DNA from: Hygrophila difformis
Lineage: Eukaryota > Streptophyta > Magnoliopsida > Lamiales > Acanthaceae
DNA: 64,000 bases
Reading direction: 5' to 3'
Assembly: GCA_030278955.1 (NCBI GenBank)
Contig: JAOANR010000003.1
Span: 62,634,195 to 62,698,194 of the forward strand
Shown here: one piece after another, positions 1 through 11,300 of the stretch
Numbering within the stretch: the stretch's first letter is position 1
Layout of the letters: every line of letters starts with the position of its first letter
Notes under the pieces: generated by a model
Seen by the model: the letters and a program-made list of their open reading frames with translations, nothing else
The model's database searches: none
Told to the model about the DNA's origin: nothing
Made by a program: the position numbers and the translations under genes

Positions 1-204
1 ACGACTTGGGCGTATCCTCCGGATGATGCTCGTCCGGCCCTAGCGGCTGATCTTGCGGGGGTCTGGTTCCCCCGGGTTTAGGGCTTGTTGCTCTGTTGCT
101 TTCCTGTTTTTCTTGCTTTCCCCCTCAACCCCCTGCTGTAGCTTTTTATTAGCTTTCTCTTTAGCCGGCGTCTTCACGCCTTCGTTTATCAAAAAAAAAA
201 AATG
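1..204 (+). mobile_element. LINE 3' end with poly(A) tail (truncated)
   Basis: The segment ends in a pyrimidine-rich 3' UTR-like stretch followed by TTTATC and an A run (about 190-202). The same arrangement recurs at 16765-16950: a CTT/TTTCC-rich tract, GCTGTAG, TTTTTAT, CTTTCTCTTTTA, then an A-rich tail. Plant L1-type LINEs commonly end in TATC plus poly(A), so I read both as LINE 3' ends. The left part lies outside the window, so the length is unknown and no target duplication can be checked. No coding sequence is visible. Confidence 0.55.
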
Positions 205-323
205 AGAGAGACAAAAAGCTATTGGAAAATAGATATCTCCAGATGTGTGGCTTGCTTCAGCTGTCAAATGAAATTTTATCTTTGGATTATATGATTCAGT
301 GAATTGGTATTACAGGACATCTT

Positions 324-402
324 GTAGATTAAAAAGGGTGCTTGAGGACCGCTGCGAGGATAGCTCGTAGATTAAAAAGGGTGCTTGAGGACTGTTGCGA
401 GG
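324..402. repeat. Short tandem duplication, period 44 bp
   Basis: Two near-identical units start at 324 and 368, each holding GTAGATTAAAAAGGGTGCTT followed by GAGGAC and a GCGAGG-like end. There is no coding potential. Confidence 0.75.
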
Positions 403-404
403 CC

Positions 405-1099
405 CCATTTACACGACCACTCATAGAATATTAGGGGCTTTTAATGGGATAGTTGATAAATAGATATGAATAGAAGAAGAATTTTGTTTTTGGGTGAAAA
501 AAAGAAGAATTTTGTTGATATTATGCATGTATTTCATCATGATTCAAATGTAAAAAATAATGAAGTTTTATGTTGATGATGTTGATGGCGTTATTGATGA
601 TGTTGATGGCGTTATTCGAGATTATGTACGCTGATTTGTTATTTATTTTGTTAGAAAATTCATATTGTTTGGATTGTTCTTTTAGGTTTATAGATTATTT
701 GAATAAATTAAATTATTTATTTTATTTAAATGATAAATATTTGATAATTACGAATTATAATACTCAAATACTACTATTTGTAATATAATATTTATATATT
801 TATTAATATATATACTGTATATAACGACTACAAATTTTACGGAAACTATTTTTTATTCAATTATTTAAAAATTAGTAGTACATTAGTAGTATATTATAAT
901 TATAATACAATACGAACCAAACATTGTATAATTATAATACATTAGTATATTATAATTATAATACTATACGAATCAAACATTGTATAATTATAATACATTG
1001 TACTACCAAACAATGTATAATATTAATTTAATACATTATTAATGCAATTAACCATAATACAATACAACTCATTAAATAATACAATACAGTATTCCAAAC
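405..1099. other. AT-rich intergenic stretch with simple repeats
   Basis: No gene is visible. The stretch holds a short duplicated motif (GATGTTGATGGCGTTATT, about 576-614) and a run of imperfect repeats of TATAATTATAATAC with CGAACCAAACATTG-like spacers at about 885-1020. The small open frame at 570-788 is low-complexity AT-rich sequence and is not called as a gene. Confidence 0.6.
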
Positions 1100-1630
1100 C
1101 AAGGTTGTTAAGATCGGGATCCTATATGGGATCGTTTTTCTCTTTACAAGATCGAGATCGTAAGATCGAATCGGGATCCTAAGATCTTATGAAATTGCAA
1201 TAATGGATAAACTCAATTATGCATACTAATAAATAAAAGCATTATTTCGTGTGTTTATGAATTTTGCAAGTTAATTAATACAATATAGTACAAAAAACAT
1301 CACAATCAAACATAAAATATTTCCATATATATACATATTATGTTATTTTACACATCATACATAAGGAATACAAATTTTTAAGTTTAAAATTAAAGGAAAA
1401 AAGTTACTTTGATCACAAATCATAAAATACTACAAAAAATTTATGAGTTTAAGAAGGTATGATCGTAAGATCGTAGAAGCGTTTGAGGGAGTACGACCAT
1501 AAGATCGTAAGATTCCACTATCAGGATCGGGATCTTACTAATTTTAAGATCCTAAGAGGATCGGGATCGTTTTAGAGAGGTGTGATCGTCGTAAGATCCT
1601 AAGATCAGGATCGGGATCTTAACAACTAAG
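1100..1630. mobile_element. Non-autonomous hAT-type element with GATC-rich arrays
   Basis: The element is flanked by the identical octamer TTCCAAAC at 1092-1099 and 1631-1638. An 8-bp target duplication is the hAT signature. The termini are inverted: CAAGGTTGTTAAGATC on the left and the complement of CTTAGTTGTTAAGATC on the right. Inside each end lie many copies of GATCGTAAGATC or GGATCCTAAGATC in both orientations, separated by an AT-rich middle (about 1200-1430). No transposase is encoded. The right end is about 100 bp upstream of the PRMT7 start codon, so the element sits in that gene's promoter or 5' leader. Confidence 0.8.
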
Positions 1631-1732
1631 TTCCAAACATGTCCATTGTGTTCTTAGGAGTATTAATTAGAGGTAAGTATTTTCCCAAAAAATGGTAATA
1701 AAGCCACTCACTCACTAAGCCGCCGTAAGCAG

Positions 1733-4700
1733 ATGTTTGCTCCTGTTCCTGTTCCTGTTTCCCTTAAACCCAAACCCTTAACCCCCCCGCCGCTCCTGCT
1801 GCTGATCTTCACATTCCCCCTCTTTCGCCGTCCCCGTCGCTCTTCCTCCGCCGCATTCAGAAGAAGCATGACCTTATCTTCCTCCTCCTCCTCTTCCCCC
1901 CGTATGTTCCAGCTTCAAGTCGACCCTCTTACTGGAAAATCTGAATGGCTTATCATCCACGACCAGGACCAGGATGAATATACTCACACCCATCCAATTT
2001 CGACTCCCCCTGCCCTTCTTGCTTCCACCTCCTATCTCGACATGCTCAACGACACTCACCGCAACTCCGCCTTCCGTCGTGCCATTCACAACACCCTCAC
2101 TCTCGCCTCCCCCCCTTGCCACGTTCTTGACATAGGTGCAGGAACTGGATTTTTATCCATGCTGGCAGCCAGAGCCATGTCCCTCTCTCCTTCTGCTTCT
2201 GCTTCCGAGGAGATTTCGATGGTCACAGCTTGCGAGTCCTACCTACCCATGTTCAAATTAATGAGGAAGGTTCTGCGCGCCAACAATATGGACTCCAAAA
2301 TACACATCTTAAACAAGAGGTCGGATGACCTGCGACTTGGCATAGATGTTCCTTCCCGTGCTCATATGCTTGTTAGTACTCTCCACTCTCTACTCTCTAC
2401 CCATACAATCATGTTTTCCAGGAATCCTCGCCCTTGCCTTTAATTGAAAACAATGTATTGTATTCTCTTCTTTTTTACTTGATGTTTGTTCAAACTCGGT
2501 CCCTACATCTTTGCTTAATGATTTATTCAATTTTCTAATGCAGGTTACTGAGATTCTAGATTCCGAGTTATTAGGTGAAGGGCTTATTCCTACACTACAA
2601 CATGCACATGACAAACTCCTAGTTGAAAATCCAAAAACAGTGCCTTACCGGGCAACAACTTTTGCTCAGGTATTCATCAAATTAACATTTTGCCCCACCA
2701 TATTTTCTCAACACGGTTGGTTTATAATCTATTACTACTATATGTCTTTTTGGGACTTGGGGAAAATGAATAAATTAATTAATAATGTTTGTTGTATCTT
2801 CTTCTATAACCGATTAAATAAATACACCCATTTTGGCTCGCTTCATATTGTATACGATGTCCTTTCTTCAAGCATTGTCTCCTGCTGCCTACATCTAAAA
2901 GTAGCCTCAAGACTATATTATTGAAATTACATCTTCCTGGCTGACTCGAGTCTTTCCTTTGTAAAACGTATGTTGTGTGCATTATTTTTATATAAATGTT
3001 CTAAAGCTTTAGTTGCATCCACTATGTCCAGTTATGTCCTTAATGGTGCATACTGCATACAGATATTATATTTGTTCAAGTTCATTTCAATCTATTTTAT
3101 AAATCTCTCCAGCTGGTTGAGTGCACATATTTAGGGAAGATTCATGATTTGGTTAACAGAGAAGCAGAAGCATCAGATGGTATTCATCTTGTTCCAGGTG
3201 GGATGGCCGGCATTTTGGGAATCAAACAGAAGCAATATGCAATGCATTGCAATGCACTTAAAGATGAAATCAAATTGGTAATAACACATGATTACTCAGC
3301 AAACATATCTTTGCAAATTAGTAATATTTTATTATTTTATCCTGTTCATATTAATATATTGTATTTTTAATCTGAAACTTACACATCCAGCTTTCAGAGC
3401 CTTTTGAGGTTTTTAATTTTGACTTTTGGAGAAGGCCAGACAGTTTCCGTGAAACTGAGCTACAGATAAAGGCCATAAATGATGGTACAGTTCATGCTAT
3501 CATCTCGTGGTACTTGATTTGGCAGAGTTTTTATGTGTATTATACCTACTCACCCCTCTCCCTCATTTTAGTCATTGTGTATGCAAGTTCAGATTTGGAT
3601 TATTTGTTCTCTTTCAGGTGGTTGCTTCAACTTGACAGTGAGGGGACTATATTCTATTCTACAGGTCCAAATTGGATAAACTGTCCTGATGTGAAAGGTT
3701 AACATCATCCTTTCTTAGCAGTTTTGGGGGAGTATGCATACTTCAAGAATGTGGAAGTATTATATACTTGTGATTTAAAATTCAGAATGATACTTGAGAT
3801 GGATAATCATTTGAACCTTTCATGACTTGATATTTGATGCAATCAAGTAATCTTCAATCAACTTGTTCTGACATGAAAGTATACGTGGGTTTGTCAACCT
3901 CACAATAATTAATTGAGGAGTTAGATGTTTCATTGTGCTTTTGATGACATGGGGTTTTATGCAATAAATTTATCCGGTGTTAACTTCATACTGGGCTTCT
4001 CTAGGTCCACGGAAATGGTGTGACCACTGGAAGCAAAGTGTTTGGTTCACCCCAATATGGCCTGTATTCAAAAATGAATATGTCCAATTGCATGCTATGC
4101 ACTCCGAAACAAGCATCTCCTATGAATTAAAGGCATCACAGGACAATAAAGAAGTTTCACATTGTGATCCTTGTACTCAGGATTGTCAGATTATTCTGTC
4201 ACCAGAAAGTATTGCTTTATATGGAGATAGTGATTGGAGATGCTCGATTCTTAATGCTATTAAGAATGCTGTAAGATTACCTTATTCTTAGCTTAATATA
4301 ACTGTCTTGAGATACAAAACCAGACATTCTTACCTCCAAAGGCAAATGTATAGCTTACATTGTGCATGCTGTACGATGCATGATAAGGTTGTTTGCATTG
4401 AATTTCTAGGCTTTTATAATTTATGTATGTTTTTTACATTTGTCACTCCTTTATGCTTTTTTGCTCAGCTTATTTTTGACGGATTACTCAATGATTTGTC
4501 TAAGATTGAGGATGGTTCATGCAGATTAAAAGTTGCTGCCCCCTTTTGTTCTTGTATGCACAACACCATGGAGCACTAAAAATTAAGTTGTCTAGATAAG
4601 TTTAATTCATCCATTGTCATTGGGTTGACTCTGTTTTCCTTTTTACTGTTGAAGTTTTATTTAATACATTTAATATTGTGGTACTAATGAATTTGAATTT

Positions 4701-6796
4701 TGCTGTTTAAATATAGCTTTAGATGAAGGATATCTTACCAATCACTCCTTGTGTGTTTTCCACTTATTGTCATTGTTTTCATTCTGGTGGTAATAATATA
4801 GCATTTGGCTTGCTAGGTTTGTCTTCGGTGCAATAATTTGACTTGACCTTTTCTTTTATTTTATTTTTCAGCTTCATCAGACACAGGTTGCATTTTGTGT
4901 GGTTGCAGATGATAGTATATTCTTGACAGTTGCCATTGCTAGTCTTTTCAAGAGTTCACATGTAGTTGCATTTTTTCCTGGACTTGGAATGAAAGTTTTA
5001 AGATACCTACAAAAAGTTTCTAATGCAAATAGCTACTGTATGGACCATATAGAAATTGTGAAGGACAGGGATTTGCAATCAACCATGCAAAATTCAAATC
5101 AGAGAAAGGTGAATGAGTTGGAAGTTAAATTATTCACATAAATACTATGGGGTTAAATAATGTCACTTGAGATCATGTATGGCATTCTGTAATTTCTTGA
5201 CTTTATTTTTCCAAATGTTGTACCGATTGACCTCACTGAAACTATGCACGTACTATGCAGATTGACTTATTTGTTGCTGAACCATTCTATCATGGAAATG
5301 ATAATGCACTACCCTGGCAAAATCTGCGATTCTGGTTGGTGTAGTTTTGAGAAATTCATGAGTGTTAATTTCGATAAGCACCTAGCCCTGAGAAGTGTAA
5401 GCCTCCCAGAAGGAAAGAAAAACTTATTTGTTGGATACCCATAATCTTTTTCCAACATTATTGATTGCTTACAATGGCCACATCCCAAACCTCTGTTACG
5501 TGGACCAGTGGTTCCATGCAGAATTTGTAATTGTTTTTTTCTCCATGGAAGTGATTCCAGTATTGGAGTGCAAACTTGGAAGTTTAGTTCAGAATTTCAT
5601 GGATTCATCTTACAAAAGCTGTCTCAAACTGTTTTTGTTCCCTTAGTTGTTATTCCATTAAAAATGGCTGACTTCTATTTTTGCTTCCTGGGTTGCTTCT
5701 GGATGCAAAAATGCAGAAACTTAAGTGGCAGCCTTAATGTTTGCAGGAAGGAGAGAACATTGTTAGATACTTTTCTGTCAGAAGATGCAATAGTAATGCC
5801 TTGTAGAGGATTGCTTAAAGCTTGTGCAATGTACCTTCCGGTTGGTTCCCTTACTCTAAAGGGTGATTTTCCTATTCTTAGGGGAAAAGAAGTTTGTGGG
5901 CAATGTGATTTATTTGCATGGCATCTATGCTATTATTGCATGAAGACACCAAAATATAGTACAATGCTTTTGCTCTGTAGGACCTCTGGCGGAGCCGCTG
6001 TTGCCTGAAAGAAATTGAAGGATTTGATCATTCAGTTGTCAATACTACATTGGGGGGATGTGGGGGCTTACCAAGAGGAAAGAGTGGTCCTTTTCTGCCT
6101 TGTATAATTTGGCAGTGCGGGGAAACAGAGGTAGTCTAGTCTGTTGTGTAGCTCTATAATTATGAGAGTGCAGGGATCTATGTGAACTGTGATGTTTGAC
6201 ATATATCATTGTAATGTTTGTTTATAAGATACTCAGTGAGATGACCACAATCTTGGTGTTGGACTTCTCAAAACCAATTGGCGCATGTTCTGAAAAAACT
6301 CAGGTAATTTATCTATCCCCTCCATGGCCTCTATATGTTAGCAGTATAACGGCGTTGCATATGGTCCTCTGGGGGAACTGCGTGATCACACCGAGTTATT
6401 CTACAGGTTCAATTTAGAAAATCTGGAATATGCCATGGATTTGTCCTTTGGATTGATTGGGCCATGGATGCCAAGGATAATTATGTTTTGTCTACTGGAC
6501 CAGGTTTTCTTTATTTGTTGCAGCAGTGATTTATTCTCTTTTTTCCTTCCCCCTACCAAATGCTTATTTGCACTTTGCATTCAACCAAAGCCTATGATGG
6601 TGGTTATTATTATGGAAGTGTACATTTTAGCAATTAATACACCTTTTTGTGTGTTTCAGAGAAAAGACATTGGAAGCAAGCTGTGAAGCTTTTGAATGAG
6701 TCCATGGAGGTTAGAGATGGAGAGTCTACAATGATAGAGGCAGTCTTCAATCCATCCACTGGTGAACTCACCCTAGATCATGCCTTTCTAGCCTAG
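1733..6796 (+). CDS. PRMT7: Protein arginine N-methyltransferase 7-like (PRMT7)
   Basis: The proposed CDS joins 1733-2371, 2544-2669, 3113-3277, 3391-3509, 3618-3697, 4005-4270, 4872-5108, 5261-5334, 5747-5840, 5981-6130, 6229-6303, 6407-6503 and 6660-6796. All introns are GT-AG and the frame holds for 752 aa; family members are about 700-750 aa. Seen: SAM-binding motif I DIGAGTGFLS at about residues 132-141, and the double-E loop VTEILDSELLGEG at 214-226 with E216 and E225. A second, degenerate methyltransferase module follows, as is typical of PRMT7 (for example AEPFYHGNDNALPWQNLRFW). Known for the family: transfer of methyl groups from SAM to protein arginines. The first ATG gives a Pro/Ser/Arg-rich leader; an ATG at 1868 is a possible alternative start. 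A hAT element lies directly upstream. It is convergent with the J-protein gene at 8384-16728. Confidence 0.9.
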
Positions 6797-7421
6797 AATT
6801 GAAGGTAGCAGCAAATTGAATCTATTAACCAGATTATTTCTTGCTTATATGTATGACAAACGGAAAATGCAGTCTTTTGTAGTTTTCATTTGGACTGCAC
6901 GGTATAGATAAAAAACCATCAGTGCTGGTTATGTCTCATTTGTCATCATTTTTGCTGCTATGGCATTGGGAAAACACGAAGTAAAATGCATGAATAGATA
7001 TTGAGGCGCGACAAATTTGGTTTGTAGGAATCTTCCAGAGGTGTATCATATGCTATATAGCAAAACCACGTGTATCCAATCCATATTTTAAAGATTGGTG
7101 CTAGAATACAAATCTTGGATATGGGGCAGACTGTCCATGATGGCAAAAGCAGATTGCTATCCTTAATATCCTCTTTGAGCATATTTGATCTTAGCTTCAG
7201 GCAAAGCATTACCCTGGACTAAAAATCCCAACAAAAACTCAACCATGCAAGGAAAGATGCCACAGGATAAGTGCTATGAAAAAGAAATATATATTTCATC
7301 TGGTGTTGACGATTATGAGGACAGACAGAATTGGACAACCTCAGAAGTCAAATGATTTTGCTAGATGGTATCGCAAACAGTGCCAATGATGATTCTTTAG
7401 AGACTAGAAGCGCTGAAAGAA
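6797..7421. other. PRMT7 3' flank
   Basis: This is non-coding sequence after the PRMT7 stop and presumably includes the 3' UTR. I see no conserved coding segment or mobile-element ends up to 7421. Confidence 0.5.
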
Positions 7422-8067
7422 TTCGGTTTAGTTATTAAAATAATATATTGGAGTTAGGGAGTTCCCAAAATAGCGCATTTGCCATATGAGATGGCGATCA
7501 CCGGAAAATAATATTTTATGTGATGAACAATATTACTCGTTATTTCAATTGACGACTGAGGAAATATATATTTATATATATATATATATATATATTTGAT
7601 GAACATTAGAAATTGTCATCCCATCTATGTATTCTTTATCATCATGTAAGAGTCCAAGACTATAGCATGCATCACCATAAGAATGAAAATTAACTATGAA
7701 GAATGAAAAACATATCAAATAATTTGTATATAAACAAATTGTTGAAGTTTTATTATTATTATTATTGGATGGATGCTAATTCAGGAATGGAGAAGCTCAG
7801 AGGAACTCTGTAAAGCCCGAGCATCTCTTTTTTGGATTCAACAAAGGCTAGAAGTGTCAAAAGTAGGGGAAAGTGCATGTTATTCCCTATATAAGTAAGC
7901 TCGCTCTTTTTTGCCCTTTATATATAGGGGTCCAATACACAGGAGTTGAATCAATTCCCCTTTTAGGCTTAAAAAGCTCTTTATCTACCATGGTAGGTGG
8001 TTTCCATTCGTTAGAATCCGAAAAGGGCTTATTATTAATATAATTATATGGCAGTCATCATGTTCAC

Positions 8068-8108
<41 letters not shown>

Positions 8109-8239
8109 CTCAGTCGCCAACTGAAATGGCAATTCATACTGTTCTTCACATAAAATATTATTTTGCGGTGATCACAATCTCAGATGGCTACTTTGGGAAC
8201 TCCCTGATTTAATGTATTTATTTTAATAATTAAGCCGAA
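7422..8239. mobile_element. Foldback/Mutator-like non-autonomous element with ~140-bp inverted repeats
   Basis: The left arm (7422-7571) and right arm (about 8105-8239) are long imperfect inverted repeats. Both read from the ends: TTCGG(T/C)TTA, TTATTAAAATAA, GGGAGTTCCCAAA, GATCACCG, AAAATAATATTTTATGTG, then an AT dinucleotide run. The middle is unrelated, non-coding AT-rich DNA. Long inverted arms without coding sequence suit a Mutator-like MITE. I could not find a clean 9-bp target duplication, so the superfamily is inferred. It lies between the convergent PRMT7 and J-protein genes. Confidence 0.75.
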
Positions 8240-8383
8240 ACAATTCATTGTCTTGATCCAGTGATGTATAGGGAATATGAAATTTCCAAGGCTCTAATCT
8301 ACAATCCCTGAATGTATGGAGGAGTATAACACGATTAAAATATACTCAAAAAAACAAGATAAAATCAGCACCCACATTGACAT

Positions 8384-11300
8384 TTAAACTCGGTGCCTTC
8401 TTTGTGGTATGATTAGTTCCCCATAGTCATCTACAGTGGCCTGTTCAAAATGCGCAACATCAGTCAATCATCAACATTCAGCATCAAAAGGATAAGCTAT
8501 TAATAGAACAGCCCATACCTCATACTTGGCACCATCATACGTATATTCCACATACAGTTGCTTAGGTACACCCGGACAAGGATCACAAAAGCCCATAATT
8601 CCTGATTTCTTCACACCTTCATGCAGCTGCACAAAGTAGTTCCGAGATTTATGTTATAAGACAAGAGTTAACTAAAGATATAATTAAGGGTTGCAAAGTC
8701 CAAGGTCTGTTCAGCTGAAACGTTTGTAATGGGTGTTGATTGATGAGTATCCTATTGGATTCGGCTATAAATCTTTTGGTGAAAGGAAAATAGGTAGAAC
8801 TCTAATGAAATAATCATGTATAACGCTAATAAAGAAGTTAATGCATACATTGCCCATGAAAAGTAGCAACTTGCTACACTACAAAATAAACAAAATAAAA
8901 ACAAACAAACAAGCAAGGATACTGGAGTGGATATTGTTCTTGCTAAAGGAATACACTGTTGGGAAGAAAAATTTCAGCCATACTAAGGTCTCCAGAAATG
9001 CACAAGAGAAAACTATGTTAGCTTTTCCATGATTTCTGCATGCGAGGATGTCTTTGCAAGAAAATAAAAAAGATGAAATTCTACAGGTTAATACTTTTTC
9101 GCTGGCGTTAATGCATACCTTATCCCACTTCCTAGATCAAGGCCATGATATTGCAGAACAATAACCAATTTCTACTCCAGCTTAATGTTTAGCTGACTAA
9201 AATTTTCAGTCTTACTTCAATTGCAAGGGTGTATTCAACCATGTTTTCATCATTGTCCATCATCTCAGTACATGCCAATGTTTATTGTTTCCAGAGAATA
9301 GAGATAAAAATACATATAAGAATCTTTGAAAGATGTTAGTAATTCTTTACATAGGAATTGCCCATATTACAATTATCCTACTTGGCAAAGGTATGATCAT
9401 ATCATCCATCGGGTTGCACTTCATAGAAACAATCCTCTATCTATTAATCATCTTCCAAAATCTCTGACAGTATATATCAAAATAATTAAAAGCATCGCAA
9501 AGAACAAACTAACCTTGAGTTCCCCAGAATCATTAACAAGAAAATTTAATGGTACTGTAACGTCCAACATTTGTGACACAACTTCATTGTCTCTTTCTAC
9601 AGATTTGTGTGCATTTGACTCAGCGTTGTGGCTACCATAAACTGCCTTTGTAACAACTAACCCACCCCTTTCTTCTTGTCTATTTCTTTTCCTATTAGCC
9701 ACATTTTGTAATAGTTGTTGAGCTTTCTCAGCTGCAGCTCTTGCCTCTCGAACCTACAAATGCAAAATGGGATTGACAAGTATGGGTGATTCATGTGAGG
9801 TGTATGTAAATGACAGGGAGAGAACATGATGATACAATACCTGACTATGAGTCTTCTCGATATTCTCCAAAGCCTTCAGCTTTTCTTGTCTACAAAAATA
9901 CGGTTTCAAGACAAACTTCTGCAATCAAAAGAAGAAACAACTGAAACAATAACTAGCTGGAATAGCAGAAGAAAATAAGCAAACATCAAATATACATGAT
10001 CAAGGCAGTTGTTGAAGACCAACAAAACAGGAAAAACAACAACAATCAGATTTTTTCACCATAAGACTCAAGTTAAAAACTGAACGCAAAACAGATTGTG
10101 ATGTCTTTTCATCTAAACTTAATGTCAGAAATTTCAACCAAACAAAGCAATTATCAACATGATTGGATTCTTACTCATGCAAATCCACCAGTTAAAATGA
10201 AACCATTATGTGTTAAAGTAGAGATCCAGTTGTTACCTACTCACCTGTATAATGCTCATCAGTAGAAATTTTTTGTAGACTAATTGAAGTTAATTATTAG
10301 TTGACAGAGGGCAACCGGAGATGTTATGCTACTAATATATTAGCAAATATATCTCGACTGAAAAGCACACCTTGAGGGTAAAATAAAGAGAGACTGGAAT
10401 AAGAAATGCTCCTGTCGCAAAAATGGGATTCAAGTGATGAGACAGCAATATCTGCGAGAAAAGAAGAGGTTAGTCTCAAAGTATAAGATGGATTTAGTGC
10501 GAAAAAGGTCAAAATTAACAAAGCATTATGATTTTACACCTATCATATTCTTTAGCTCACACCTTCATCACTAAGAAAATACAGTCTAAGTATCTACGAT
10601 GCATTGATCAAGAGGACAAGCAAAGAATATGACACTCCCTGCAAAATGAAGTAGGATCCTGGCTTTCATATGAACAAGGTTCTCCACAGGTTTATGATAA
10701 TCTACTTGTCTCTTCACAAAATGGTAACTAGTTTACCAGTGGAACATGGAGGAGCTACATTTTTACTTGAACCATTTGCTTAAACGTTCCAAGGCTAAGT
10801 TTGGATTGATGGATGTGAATTTGGAGAAGTATTTTAAATCCTTTATTTTTGAGTAATTTGAAATTAATCCACTCATCCTAAAAATTGAAGGATTTATTAT
10901 CATGCATTTGAAAATGACCTCCCAGATCCTTCAATCCAAAAATAGCCCAAGATATTTTGCACTTGGAATTAAAACCATTATCCCACATTCAGAAGTGAAG
11001 TTGAGTAACTAACAAGATAATCCCATGCAAGAAAATTTTCAAAAGTATGCTGAATTATAATCAGACATCAACATGGATACAAAGAAACCAGAAAGCAACT
11101 ACATTACTATATAAAAATACTTGTTAAATGTACAAGAAAAATTTACAGGAACCAATCATATTGAACAGCTACATGATCCATACAGAGTGTTTCATAACAC
11201 TTACAGGAACAATTAACTTCTGCCCCCCACGATGCAATTCTAGTTTCCAGATAATTCCCTATCAAAGGCAAAGTTAGAAGGAGACTGTGAAAACCCAATA

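Noticed and set aside
325..402. CRISPR-like or regulatory repeat array
   Set aside because: Only two units, and the genome is a plant nucleus.
570..788. 72-codon hydrophobic ORF
   Set aside because: Low-complexity AT-rich sequence with a repeated GATGTTGATGGCG motif; no conservation signal.
4469..4579. Extra internal exon of PRMT7
   Set aside because: Its sequence ends in a stop and does not match the family; the exon at 4872 continues the conserved protein directly from 4270. Kept only as a possible alternative terminal exon.
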